From: Pseudomonadota bacterium
GTDB taxonomy: Bacteria > Pseudomonadota > Gammaproteobacteria > Acidiferrobacterales > Acidiferrobacteraceae
Assembly: GCA_021784755.1 (NCBI GenBank)
Contig: JAJYHM010000004.1
Span: 1 to 52,114, forward strand
DNA length: 52,114 bases
Reading direction: 5' to 3'
The notes below the pieces were generated by a model. It saw nothing but the letters and a program-made list of their open reading frames with translations, made no database searches and had not been told where the DNA came from. Positions 43,073-52,114 of the stretch are shown here, piece after piece; within the stretch, counting starts at the first letter, position 1, and each line of letters opens with the position of its first letter. A program made the position numbers and the translations under genes.

Positions 43073-43633
43073 ATGGACCGCCGCGAGCTGCAAGACGCGC
43101 TTTGCCGGTACCGTAGCCGTTTTCCTGAGGAGGGCGCTTACGCACGTCGCGCCTGCCGGCTGCTTTCGGAGTCGCCGCGTTGCTTCGATCGCGAGGCTGA
43201 GGGTCTGCATGTGACGGCCTCCTCCTGGGTTCTGAATCCGCGGCGCGATGCCACCTTGCTCGTACTCCATCGCAAGCTTGATCAATGGTTCCAACCCGGC
43301 GGCCACGCCGATGGCGACGAGGATGTGCGGCGCGTGGCGGTCAGGGAGTGCAGCGAGGAGACGGGGATCCCGATCGCGGGTATCCGGCTTCTCTGTCCCG
43401 AAGTTTTCGATATCGATATCCATAGAATACCGGCCATGCGCCACGATCCGGAACACGAGCATCTCGATATTCGCTTCGTCGTGGAGATAGACGATACCCT
43501 GCCGCTTGCCGGGAACGAGGAGTCGTATGAGCTTCGATGGGTGCCGTTGCGTGAAGTGGGTCGCTATAACCGCGAACGTTCTCTCCATCGGCTGGTTGTC
43601 AAAAGCGCGCTCTGGCATAGACGCCTCACCTGA
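43073..43633 (+). CDS. Nudix hydrolase
   Basis: A 186-residue protein with a perfect Nudix box G-x5-E-x7-RE-U-x-EE-x-G-U (from GHADGDE to RECSEETGI, about residues 79-101). Such enzymes cleave nucleoside diphosphates linked to another group; the substrate is not evident. It is 3 bases behind csoS1D and so probably cotranslated with it, which hints at a housekeeping role tied to carboxysome metabolites. Confidence 0.88.
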   Translation: MDRRELQDALCRYRSRFPEEGAYARRACRLLSESPRCFDREAEGLHVTASSWVLNPRRDATLLVLHRKLDQWFQPGGHADGDEDVRRVAVRECSEETGIPIAGIRLLCPEVFDIDIHRIPAMRHDPEHEHLDIRFVVEIDDTLPLAGNEESYELRWVPLREVGRYNRERSLHRLVVKSALWHRRLT

Positions 43634-43857
43634 GGGCCGGTCCCCACGCGCGCAGGCTTGGTGCCGGGCCGCGCGCGAGGCATGAGGAGTCTTCCGCAAA
43701 ACCTTAGGCTCACCGCCAAACCATCATCATTCAGGTAATGCGAGGGGTGGGGCTGGCCGTGGGGCCCCCGAGGCGCGTATCGTTCAGGAAAGTCGCGCGG
43801 CCAAGCGGTCTTTACCGTCGCGCGTCCAGGCTCGCGCAGAAACGGAGGAGTAGGCCT

Positions 43858-44724
43858 ATGGGTAAAGGAAAGACAGCGGAGGTTCGGCGTTCGCGTGCTA
43901 TCGAGCGTTCCTATGCGGGGGAGGTCACGCGGGATGGCGCCGGTGTCCGGTTGACGCGGCTCTTGTCACAGGGACTCCAGGCGCGCCTCGACCCCTTCTT
44001 GATGCTGGACTTCTTCGGCAGCGATCGGGCCGCCGACTATATCGCGGGTTTTCCTGATCATCCGCATCGGGGTTTCGAGACCATCACCTATATGCTCGAA
44101 GGCCGCATGCGCCATCGCGACAACGGGGGTCACGAGGGTCTGCTCGAGACCGGGGGCATGCAGTGGATGATTGCCGGTCGTGGGGTCGTGCATTCCGAGA
44201 TGCCTGAGCAGGAGGCCGGGCGCATGACGGGCTTTCAGCTCTGGCTGAACCTGCCGGCTCGCGACAAGATGTCCGACCCCTGGTACCGGGATTTCGCGGC
44301 CGCGGATCTGCCGCGGATAGTGGGCACAGGCGGCGCCACGGCCGTTGTGCTCGCCGGGGAATCTCATGGGGTGGCGGGCGCCGTGCAACGCCCAGTGACC
44401 GCCCCCCTTGTCCTGGACTTGCACATCCCGGCAGGGGAATGCTGGCAGCAGGCCCTTGAGCCCGGACATCATGCCTTTATGGTGCTGTATGAGGGGCAGG
44501 CATCGATCGGTGATGAGAAGCTCGTACCGCGAAGCCTGGCGGTGCTCACCGATGACCGATCGGCCGACGGCGTGATTGTAACGGCCCAGATGCAGGCGCG
44601 GGTGTTGCTTGTGGCGGGCCGCCCTCTGAACGAACCGATCGTGCAATACGGCCCCTTCGTGATGAATACCCGTGAGGAGATCGCAGCGGCCGTGCAGGAT
44701 CTGCGCGAGGGACGGTTCGGGTAG
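43858..44724 (+). CDS. Pirin family protein
   Basis: The 288-residue bicupin has the pirin metal site in its N-terminal cupin (HPHRGFETITYMLEG with the paired His, and QWMIAGRGVVHSE with His/Glu). Bacterial pirins can show quercetin dioxygenase activity or act in redox sensing; the role here is unknown. The start at 43858 is set by GGAGGAG 7 bases upstream. It is probably a single transcription unit. Confidence 0.9.
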   Translation: MGKGKTAEVRRSRAIERSYAGEVTRDGAGVRLTRLLSQGLQARLDPFLMLDFFGSDRAADYIAGFPDHPHRGFETITYMLEGRMRHRDNGGHEGLLETGGMQWMIAGRGVVHSEMPEQEAGRMTGFQLWLNLPARDKMSDPWYRDFAAADLPRIVGTGGATAVVLAGESHGVAGAVQRPVTAPLVLDLHIPAGECWQQALEPGHHAFMVLYEGQASIGDEKLVPRSLAVLTDDRSADGVIVTAQMQARVLLVAGRPLNEPIVQYGPFVMNTREEIAAAVQDLREGRFG

Positions 44725-45195
44725 CGCCGCCATCGGTTTCGAATTTCCTTAGCATACCTATCGGCGGCGGGTTTCGGGTTAATCGCCGGAGGGCCTTGCC
44801 CTGAGCGTCTTTGCGAGTGCTATGCATGCATTTCGCTGAATGTCTATGCCGCTGGGAAACGCGGATAGGTTCCATTGCTACCACGAGATCGGGCCGGCGG
44901 GGCGTAATGGTAAGCAGTCAGGCCGTGAGGGTGCGCGTCGATGCCATGAGGACGGCATGCCTTTCCACAGCGTCCGGACACTCCTCGCGGAACTCGCTAC
45001 GATCGTGCGCAACACGTGCGGCACTTTCGCCGAAAATAATGGTCCGCCCTTTACGGTGACTCGCAATCGAACGCGCCAGTGCCGAGCGCTGGATGTGATC
45101 GACCAGCAGATGGTGTAGTCAGAACGCGGCCACTGGATTTCTGCGAAAAAGCTGGAATGCCAAGGGAAATCCCTTTGGGGCGCCCATATATCCGC
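44725..45195. other. Gene-poor stretch with a possible transposase scrap
   Basis: No intact gene was recognised. A decayed-looking frame at 44957-45118 is listed separately. The region sits between the pirin gene and the 3' end of the exporter gene. Confidence 0.4.
44957..45118 (+). pseudogene. Possible C-terminal transposase fragment
   Basis: The translated stretch RTLLAELATIVRNTCGTF followed by TVTRNRTRQCRALDVI resembles the C-terminal end of IS1634-type transposases as I remember them. The upstream part of a transposase is absent. The resemblance is short, so this is tentative. Confidence 0.3.
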
Positions 45196-46371
45196 CTACG
45201 AAGGGGCGCGTGGCAGCCGTGTGGCAAGGAATGCGCAGGCAAGCGCCACAGGGGGAAGCATCCACAGGGCCGTATGGACGCCATGAGCGGAGGTTTGGGT
45301 ACCGAAAGCCAGAAGCAGCAGGGCGCCTAGGCTGTTGCCAAGGCCCAGCGCGATGCCTGATCCCAGGCTGCGGTTTTCCGGAAAGATGTCTTGGCCTGCG
45401 AGAACCGAGACCGGAAGCGCGCTAAAGAGCGCGATCCCCAGCATGCCAAGCACGGTCCACGAGATCCAGCCTCGGCTTACGAGGTAGGTCGCGATCAATA
45501 GCGCGGTCAGCAGGCTTGATCCCACCAGCACGACGGGTCGCCCCAGGCGATCGGCGATGAGACCGCCGCTGATATTCCCGATGACGCCCACGACGAGTAA
45601 CACGCTGATGAGCGACGCACCGCCTATGAGCGAGGTGCCCGAACGGTTTGCGAGGATGGGGAGAAATGTGACCAAGGCATACAAAACGAAGGACCGCAGC
45701 GATACGTAGGCGATCAATGACGCGGCCGGTCCGGCGTGCTTGCGCCATTGCAAGGGCGCGGCATGGGCCGGCCGCGGGGCAAGCGGCGGCAGCAGGGGTG
45801 CGATGAACGGTATGGTGAGCAGTGCGGGCAGCGCGACGACCCAGAGACCAGGGGTGCCAAAAGACGCAACCGCCAGGCTCGCTATTAATGGGTAGAGCCC
45901 CCGCCCGAGTTCGCCTCCCACGAGAAACGCAGACATCGTCGCACCGTGCCCTCGGCCGGCGAGGCTGCGCGCGAGGGCCAGTGATTGTGGATGAAAGGCG
46001 GCATTGGAGGCACCGATCAAAACGAGTGCCGCAAGCAGGGTCGGCAGGTGATCGCTTTGTCCGACGAGGACGATGCCGAGGCTTGTGCCGCTTGCACCGA
46101 GGAGTGTTGCGGCTCGCCCGCCCACTCGGTCCGAAAGCCAGCCCATGATGGGTTGTAGCCCCTGACCAATCAGGAGGGTGGCCATGATGACAGAGGCCCA
46201 TTCGGGTCCTCTATGCAAAGCGACAAGGATTGCGGGCAAGACCCCTGGCAGGAAGTTGGCAGCCCCATCGTTCAAAAAGTGCAGCCAGGAAAGGCCCAGC
46301 AAGGCAATCACGGGTGAGCGCCGGCTCAGCGACTCGGTGGGCGGGAGACGGGGGGCTACAAGCGACATCAC
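45196..46371 (-). CDS. MFS transporter, fosmidomycin-resistance (Fsr) type
   Basis: A 391-residue major facilitator with about 12 membrane segments. WLHFLNDGAANFLPGVLPAIL at the N-terminus and GWLSDRVGGR in the TM2-TM3 loop are typical of the Fsr-like exporter subgroup. It likely exports a small molecule by proton exchange; the real substrate is unknown. It stands alone between two gene-poor stretches. Confidence 0.85.
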   Translation of the reverse strand: MMSLVAPRLPPTESLSRRSPVIALLGLSWLHFLNDGAANFLPGVLPAILVALHRGPEWASVIMATLLIGQGLQPIMGWLSDRVGGRAATLLGASGTSLGIVLVGQSDHLPTLLAALVLIGASNAAFHPQSLALARSLAGRGHGATMSAFLVGGELGRGLYPLIASLAVASFGTPGLWVVALPALLTIPFIAPLLPPLAPRPAHAAPLQWRKHAGPAASLIAYVSLRSFVLYALVTFLPILANRSGTSLIGGASLISVLLVVGVIGNISGGLIADRLGRPVVLVGSSLLTALLIATYLVSRGWISWTVLGMLGIALFSALPVSVLAGQDIFPENRSLGSGIALGLGNSLGALLLLAFGTQTSAHGVHTALWMLPPVALACAFLATRLPRAPS

Positions 46372-47318
46372 AGGCGGCCTCAGGGCTAGGAATGGCTGCG
46401 TCGGACCCAGTCCCTGGCGTCGCTACCAAGGCATAGAGATGTTCACGCACCTGCAGCGACGCAGCAAGGGGCCGCAGGCCTCAAGCGCGCGCCATGATTA
46501 CATGGCTCTGGCCGGACCTCAAGATTACCGCTGCATCCGCCATGTGCCAGCGCGATCGAGGCAGGCGCAGTGGCGCACCCTTCTTGGCGTCGCGGCAGGG
46601 CCGCCTGCCGGCGCGGGTTGTAGTAGGTCTGCCGGCCCATCAGACGATCGTGATCCGGCTAGGGTCGGGGACGATGGCGTGGCGGCGGGTGACCCTCCGA
46701 CTAAGTCATGAGTCGCTGAACCCCCACACAATGATCAGGGATCGCGTTGGAGGATGGCGATATAGACGGGGCCGGTGTAGGGTCGTTGAGCAAGACGGTA
46801 GAGTGGCGGATGACAGGTAGTACGCGTCTAGTACGGCATGGAACTTGCTGCGATATGAGGTGTACGCGGATGGAGTTTTGGTGTGATATCGGACAGGGGC
46901 TCCACGAAACGCGGAACCAATCAGGACGACATCGCATCCAAGACGCTGACGAAGCGGCCGCGCCCGTGACGTTGAACGGCGGAGCAATATGGCGATAGAC
47001 AGCGTGCGGACCGTTCATCGAAAAACGTGTACGCGGAATGCGTACTTCGGGGAAAGCGCGTCTAAACTTGGATGGTATGTCTGTGCGGTGTCGCGCAGGG
47101 TCGCAGATAAGGTGACCGGCCGATGGCTCACGATGGTCCGACTCAGTGGTGAGTGGAGCGGCCGTGGGGATGAGGTAACGCAAGATAAGGGGGCGTTGGC
47201 TATTTAGAGGTCGGCAGGCGGTGGCATCGAGGGTCGCGCGCATGGCGCGTACAGCGGATGTCACCCGCGCGCAAGAAGGCGGCGTAGATTTCGGACGAGA
47301 GACGACGAGGGATGGATT
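46372..47318. other. Gene-poor stretch before prkA
   Basis: Almost 950 bases without a convincing gene. Several 60-190 codon frames are open on both strands, but none has a good ribosome-binding site or recognisable sequence. A near-repeat TGTACGCGGA occurs at about 46860 and 47029. It may hold decayed mobile DNA and the prkA promoter and leader. Confidence 0.45.
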
Positions 47319-49253
47319 ATGGCGTTATTTGACCGATATCAAGAGCGATTCCAGCAGCTGCGGGAAGTGACGATGACGCTTGATGAATACCTCAAGCTCT
47401 GCGCCAAGGAGCCGCTTGCCTATGCCTTGGCTGCCGAGCGCATGCTGGCGGCGATCGGCGAGCCGCGTGTGGTCGACACGCAGTCAGATCCGCGGCTTGC
47501 ACGCATCTTCATGAACCGCAAGATCCTGACTTATCCCGCGTTCGAAGATTTTTATGGGATCGAGGACGTGGTGGAGAACCTCGTGTCTTATTTTCGGCAC
47601 GCCGCTCAGGGGCTTGAGGAGCGCAAGCAGATCCTCTATCTCCTGGGCCCGGTCGGGGCCGCCAAGTCGTCGCTTGCCGAGCGCCTGAAGGCCCTCATGG
47701 AAAGATACCCAATCTATTGCCTCGCGGCCGACGGACGTGTTTCGCCCCTTTATGAGTCACCGCTTGGGCTTTTTGACCAGGAAGAGGACGGACCCATCCT
47801 TGAGGACCGCTACGGTATCCCGCGACGTGCGTTGCAAAGTGTCATGTCGCCATGGGCCGCCAAGCGTTTGCGGGAATTCGAGGGCGATCTCCGGCGCTTC
47901 TCAGTCGTGCGTCTGAACCCCTCGCAGCTGCACCAGATTGGGATCACGAAGGTCGAGCCGGGTGACGAGAACAACCAGGACATCGCTAGCCTTGTCGGCA
48001 AAGTCGACATCCGCAAACTCGAAGATTTCTCCCAGGATGACCCGGATGCGTACTCGTACGCGGGCGGCCTGAATGTGACCACCCAGGGCGTGCTCGAGTT
48101 CGTCGAGATGTTCAAGGCGCCCATCAAGATGTTGCATCCCTTGCTGACGGCGACCCAAGAGGGGACCTACAACGGTACGGAGGGTTTTGGGGCCATGCCC
48201 TACCAGGGGATCATCTTGGCCCACAGCAACGAATCGGAGTGGGCTGCCTTTCGGAACAATAAGCGCAATGAGGCCTTCCTCGACCGCGTTTTTATCGTCA
48301 AGGTCCCCTATTGCCTGCGCGTGACCGAGGAGACGCGTATCTATCGCAAGCTCCTTGAAAACAGCGCCTTAAACGACGCCCCATGCGCGACTGATACCCT
48401 TGAGATGCTGGCGCGGTTCTCGGTCTTAAGTCGCCTCAAGGATCCAGGGAATAGCAGCCTCTGGTCGAAGATGGAGATCTATGACGGCAAGACCTTGAAG
48501 GATCGTGACCAGCAAGCCAAGAGTATGCAGGAATATCGCGATGTCGCGGGTGTCGACGAGGGCATGGATGGTATATCGACGCGCTTTGCCTATAAGATAT
48601 TGTCGCGGACCTTCAATTACGATAGCGAGGAGGTGGCGGCGAATCCAGTCCATCTTCTGCACATCCTGGAGACCCAAGTCCGCGCCGAGCAGTTTCCGCC
48701 GGATCTTGAAGCCCGTTATCTCGGTTTCCTGAAGGATGAGCTCGCCTCGCGGTACGCGGAGTTTCTGGGCCTCGAGATCCAGAAGGCCTATCTCGAGAGT
48801 TACGGCGACTACGGGCAGAACCTGTTCGATCGTTACATCCAGTATGCCGACTTTTGGTTGCAGGACACCGAGTTTCGTGACCCGGATACAGGTCAGATCA
48901 TGAACCGTACCTTGTTGAACGAGGATCTTGAGAAGATCGAGAAGCCGGCGGGGATTGCCAACCCCAAGGATTTTCGCAATGAGGTCGTGAATTTTGTTTT
49001 ACGGGCCAAGGCCAACAATGGCGGCAAGAGTCCGGCATGGACGAGCTACGAGAAGTTGCGGGCGGTGATCGAAAAGAAGATGTTCGCCAACACCGAGGAT
49101 CTGCTGCCGGTGATATCGTTCGGCAAGAAGCGGACGTCCGAAGACGAGCGCAAACATCACGACTTTGTGGTGCGCATGCAGGAAAAGGGCTATACCGAGA
49201 AGCAGGTGCGCTTGTTGGTGGATTGGTATATGCGCTACCGGAAGCATCATTGA
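47319..49253 (+). CDS. prkA: PrkA-family serine protein kinase (YeaG)
   Basis: A 644-residue protein with an N-terminal AAA+ ATPase-like module (P-loop LLGPVGAAKSS, about 108-118) and a C-terminal PrkA kinase domain. In enterobacteria YeaG acts in nitrogen and stationary-phase stress; kinase activity is reported for the family. It heads a three-gene unit with yeaH and spoVR, the conserved stress triad. GAGGGA lies just before the start. Confidence 0.95.
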   Translation: MALFDRYQERFQQLREVTMTLDEYLKLCAKEPLAYALAAERMLAAIGEPRVVDTQSDPRLARIFMNRKILTYPAFEDFYGIEDVVENLVSYFRHAAQGLEERKQILYLLGPVGAAKSSLAERLKALMERYPIYCLAADGRVSPLYESPLGLFDQEEDGPILEDRYGIPRRALQSVMSPWAAKRLREFEGDLRRFSVVRLNPSQLHQIGITKVEPGDENNQDIASLVGKVDIRKLEDFSQDDPDAYSYAGGLNVTTQGVLEFVEMFKAPIKMLHPLLTATQEGTYNGTEGFGAMPYQGIILAHSNESEWAAFRNNKRNEAFLDRVFIVKVPYCLRVTEETRIYRKLLENSALNDAPCATDTLEMLARFSVLSRLKDPGNSSLWSKMEIYDGKTLKDRDQQAKSMQEYRDVAGVDEGMDGISTRFAYKILSRTFNYDSEEVAANPVHLLHILETQVRAEQFPPDLEARYLGFLKDELASRYAEFLGLEIQKAYLESYGDYGQNLFDRYIQYADFWLQDTEFRDPDTGQIMNRTLLNEDLEKIEKPAGIANPKDFRNEVVNFVLRAKANNGGKSPAWTSYEKLRAVIEKKMFANTEDLLPVISFGKKRTSEDERKHHDFVVRMQEKGYTEKQVRLLVDWYMRYRKHH

Positions 49254-49308
49254 GGCATGACGGTGGCGGGCCGGCCTTCGGGGCGGCCGTTTTGAGGGAG
49301 GAGTTTCC

Positions 49309-50625
49309 ATGAGCGTGATCATAGATCGGCGCAATTTGGGGACGCGCTCCAGCGCCAATCAGGATCGCCTGCAAAGGCGCGTACGCGGGCGTATCAAGGC
49401 GGCGGTCGAAAAGCTCGCGCGTCGTCGGTCGCTCGGAGACATGCTCGATACCGAGCAGCCCATCGCCATTCCCACCAAGGACCTGCACGAGCCTAGCTTT
49501 CGGCGCGACATGCGTGACGCAGCTTGGGAGCAGATCTTGCCGGGCAATAAGGAATTCAGACGCGGTGACCGGATCCCGAAGCCTCAAGGCGGCGATGCGG
49601 GGGACGGAGGGGGCGACGAAGGTGCGGGAGCCTCCGAGGGTCTCGGCGACGACGAAATCGCCATCGTCCTGTCGGCCGACGAGTTTCTGTCCGTGCTCTT
49701 CGAAGGTCTCGAGTTGCCAAATCTTCAGCAGACGCGCACCGAAGATATCCAGCTGGACCAGTGGCGTCGCGCCGGCTTCGTGAAGGAGGGCAGTGCCTCA
49801 CGCATGCATATCGGACGCACGATGCGCACGGCCCGCGCACGGCGTATGGCGTTGCGGTCGCGAAAAAAGGGGGAACTCGAGGCGCTGGTGCGGCAGGCGG
49901 AAACCCTTGAAGAAGAGATCCGGACCCGGCATGGCCATGGCGAGGATACGAGCATAGAGCGGTTTCGCCTGGACGAGATCCGGGAGGAGATTAAGGTCTT
50001 GGAGCGCAAGCTCAAGGCCATACCGTTTATAGACGAGTCGGATCTGCGGTTTGCACATATCGATCAGCAGCCGCACCCGGTGACGAGCGCCGTCATTTTC
50101 TGCGTGATGGATGTGTCGGGCAGCATGGGCGACATAGAAAAGGATCTCGCCAAGCGCTTCTTCTTGTTGCTGTATCTCTTTATCCACCGACAGTACCGTT
50201 CTGTGGAGCTTGTCTTCATAAAGCATCATGGAGAGGCTTCGGAGTGCACCGAACAGGAGTTCTTTGGCGCCAAGGAAGGGGGAGGGACGCTCGTGTCACC
50301 CGCGCTTGAGTTGGTCGAGGACATCATGGCTGAACGGTTTCCGGCGGAACATTGGAACATATATGTGGCGCAGGCTTCCGACGGCGACAATGCGCAAGAT
50401 GATAATCGTTTCGTGCAGGAACGCGTGCTCGGACTGTTGCCGCATCTGCGCAATATGTTCTACCTGGAGGTGAACCAAGATCAAGAGAGCGCGCTTATGC
50501 GCATCTACAGATCGATCGCCCAGGAGTTCCCTGAGCTCATGACCGCGCGCGCCCGTCGGACCGAAGACATATACCCCTTATTCCGGACGCTCTTTACTCC
50601 TAAGGCAGGGGTGGCGCATGGCTGA
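49309..50625 (+). CDS. yeaH: UPF0229 family protein YeaH
   Basis: A 438-residue protein of UPF0229, with a C-terminal von Willebrand A-like fold (CVMDVSGSMGD near residue 268, a MIDAS-type DxSxS). It probably interacts with PrkA. The N-terminal part (about 75-110) holds a glycine/aspartate-rich linker. It overlaps spoVR by 8 bases, so translation is coupled. Confidence 0.94.
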   Translation: MSVIIDRRNLGTRSSANQDRLQRRVRGRIKAAVEKLARRRSLGDMLDTEQPIAIPTKDLHEPSFRRDMRDAAWEQILPGNKEFRRGDRIPKPQGGDAGDGGGDEGAGASEGLGDDEIAIVLSADEFLSVLFEGLELPNLQQTRTEDIQLDQWRRAGFVKEGSASRMHIGRTMRTARARRMALRSRKKGELEALVRQAETLEEEIRTRHGHGEDTSIERFRLDEIREEIKVLERKLKAIPFIDESDLRFAHIDQQPHPVTSAVIFCVMDVSGSMGDIEKDLAKRFFLLLYLFIHRQYRSVELVFIKHHGEASECTEQEFFGAKEGGGTLVSPALELVEDIMAERFPAEHWNIYVAQASDGDNAQDDNRFVQERVLGLLPHLRNMFYLEVNQDQESALMRIYRSIAQEFPELMTARARRTEDIYPLFRTLFTPKAGVAHG

Positions 50626-52114
50626 CGAAGGCACGCTGCTTTTTTCCGACAACGAATGGACTTTCGAGCGCATCGCCAACGTTACCGAGCGCATAGCGGA
50701 GATCGCTGAGGCGGAGCTTGCGCTCGACACCTACCCAAACCAGCTCGAGGTGATTACAGCCGAGCAGATGCTTGATGCCTATGCCTCCACGGGCCTGCCG
50801 ATGTATTACCCGCACTGGTCGTTCGGGAAGCAGCGGGCGATCGAGACCGGCCAGTACCGGCGTGGCGAGATGGGGCTTGCCTACGAACTCGTCATCAATA
50901 GCAACCCCTGCATCAGCTATCTCATGGAAGAGAACACCATGGTGATGCAGACGCTCGTCATTGCCCACGCCGCCTTTGGTCACAACGCTTTTTTCAAGAA
51001 CAACAGCTTCTTCCAGCAATGGACAGACGCAGAAGGCATACTGGATTACCTTGAGTTTGGCAAGGGTTATATAGCGCATTGCGAGGAGCAGTACGGGATC
51101 GATGTGGTATCCGATGTGATCGATGCCGCCCATGCCCTGAATCGTAATGCCATCGACCGCGCGCGCCGACCCCGGAAACTCTCGACGCGCGAGGAGGAAA
51201 GGAAGAGGCGCGAACGCGCGGAGTTCATCGAGCAGCACCTCTCTGAGATCTGGCGCACGGTCCCAGGCGCGGCTGAAGCCGCCGTGGCGCCGCAAGAGGA
51301 CCGGTTCCCGCGGGAGCCGCAGGAGAACCTCATCTACTTCATTGAGAAGAATGCGCCGACCCTCGAGACTTGGAAGAGGGAGATTCTGCGCATCGTGCGC
51401 AAGATCGCCCAGTATCTGTATCCGCAAGGACAGACCAAGATCATGAATGAGGGTTTTGCCTGTTTCGTGCATTATCACGTCATGCACAGCCTGCACGCGA
51501 AGGGACTCATAAGCGACGGGGCATTGCTCGAGTTCTATGCGAGCCACACGGCAGTGACCTTCCAGCCGGATTTCGATAGTCGCCGCTATAGCGGTATCAA
51601 CCCCTACACCCTAGGTTTTGCCATCTTCCAGGATATTAAGAGAATATGCCTAAACCCGACTAAGGAGGACAGGGAGTGGTTTGGGTTTGCGGGCGATCCG
51701 GACTGGTTGAGGCAGATTCATTTTGCGATGCGCGAATTCCGCGATGAGAGCTTTGTCCTACAATATCTGTCTCCTAAGGTGATGCGTGACCTGCATCTCT
51801 TTGCTCTCGCCAATGAGCCCAAGGGCGAGTCCTTCGAAGTGACGGCGGTACATGACGATCAAGGTTATCACTATCTGCGCAGCGCGCTTGCCCGACAGAT
51901 CGCCGAGTCCGCGCGTTCACCCGACATTGAGGTGGTCGCGGTCAATCGCTGGGGTGATCGGCATCTGCATCTAAAGAAGATGGATACCTACCCTTTGGAT
52001 CAGGCGGAAGCCAAAAGGACTCTTGACCATGTCGCGCAGCTCTGGGGCTATGATGTGCATCTGGACGCGGGTGACGTCGTCATGATCGCACGTGCCAAGG
52101 CGAGCCCCTCCTAG
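50618..52114 (+). CDS. spoVR: SpoVR family protein (YcgB-like)
   Basis: A 498-residue member of the SpoVR/YcgB family, found with prkA and yeaH in many proteobacteria and needed for spore cortex formation in Bacillus; its biochemical role is unknown. Family segments YYPHWSFGKQ, NPCISYLMEENT, HNAFFKNN and MNEGFACFVHY are present. Its stop coincides with the window end, so the gene is complete. Confidence 0.95.
   Translation: MADEGTLLFSDNEWTFERIANVTERIAEIAEAELALDTYPNQLEVITAEQMLDAYASTGLPMYYPHWSFGKQRAIETGQYRRGEMGLAYELVINSNPCISYLMEENTMVMQTLVIAHAAFGHNAFFKNNSFFQQWTDAEGILDYLEFGKGYIAHCEEQYGIDVVSDVIDAAHALNRNAIDRARRPRKLSTREEERKRRERAEFIEQHLSEIWRTVPGAAEAAVAPQEDRFPREPQENLIYFIEKNAPTLETWKREILRIVRKIAQYLYPQGQTKIMNEGFACFVHYHVMHSLHAKGLISDGALLEFYASHTAVTFQPDFDSRRYSGINPYTLGFAIFQDIKRICLNPTKEDREWFGFAGDPDWLRQIHFAMREFRDESFVLQYLSPKVMRDLHLFALANEPKGESFEVTAVHDDQGYHYLRSALARQIAESARSPDIEVVAVNRWGDRHLHLKKMDTYPLDQAEAKRTLDHVAQLWGYDVHLDAGDVVMIARAKASPS

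Noticed and set aside
46701-47264. 187-codon minus-strand frame before prkA
   Set aside because: There is no recognisable motif, its R/S/P/T-rich composition is typical of non-coding frames, and several other frames overlap it.
47215-47318. Sigma-54 promoter for prkA (TGGCA near 47222)
   Set aside because: The -12 GC element and its spacing do not match the TGGCAC-N5-TTGC consensus well enough.

Overview
The window looks like chromosomal DNA of a GC-rich, acidophilic, chemolithoautotrophic gammaproteobacterium, probably Acidiferrobacter-like. This assignment is inferred from gene content, not from a marker gene. The evidence is a periplasmic tetrathionate hydrolase, a complete alpha-carboxysome operon with form IA RuBisCO and a DAB inorganic-carbon pump, and the proteobacterial gene order prfB-lysS / miaA-hfq-hflX. 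No rRNA, tRNA or CRISPR array was seen.

Layout. 0-13.2 kb is housekeeping and metabolism: an NRAMP-related metal transporter behind a long leader, a DedA protein, a Fic AMP-transferase with an iterated operator-like promoter, purU, an MFS exporter, convergent ppx and ppk, and glnK-amtB. Directly upstream of glnK, and overlapping it by 4 bases, is an IscB (OMEGA) gene with an in-frame internal deletion. Its upstream multi-hairpin omega-RNA region is still present. 13.7-19.6 kb holds a cytochrome P460-like protein, prfB with its autoregulatory +1 frameshift, lysS-miaA, hfq and hflX (whose start appears to be non-canonical). 20-22.3 kb holds tetH and an unknown membrane protein.

22.7-43.6 kb is the carbon-fixation island. 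A divergent cbbR faces cbbL-cbbS-csoS2-csoSCA-csoS4A-csoS4B-csoS1C-csoS1A-csoS1B. These are followed by a ferritin-like protein, acRAF, mcdA-mcdB (carboxysome positioning), cbbO, the DAB pump (dabB, a third membrane protein, dabA), a carboxysomal PII-like protein and cbbQ. A separate promoter then drives csoS1D and a Nudix gene. DabAB would accumulate bicarbonate, CsoSCA converts it to CO2 inside the shell, RuBisCO fixes it, CbbQO reactivates RuBisCO, and McdAB distributes the organelles. csoS2 contains a near-ideal -1 frameshift cassette (slippery CCCAAAA, 6-nt spacer, 7-bp stem, -1 stop after three codons) that would give the short CsoS2A form.

43.7-47.3 kb holds a pirin and an Fsr-like exporter between gene-poor stretches with one possible transposase scrap. 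47.3-52.1 kb is the stress triad prkA-yeaH-spoVR, ending at the window edge.
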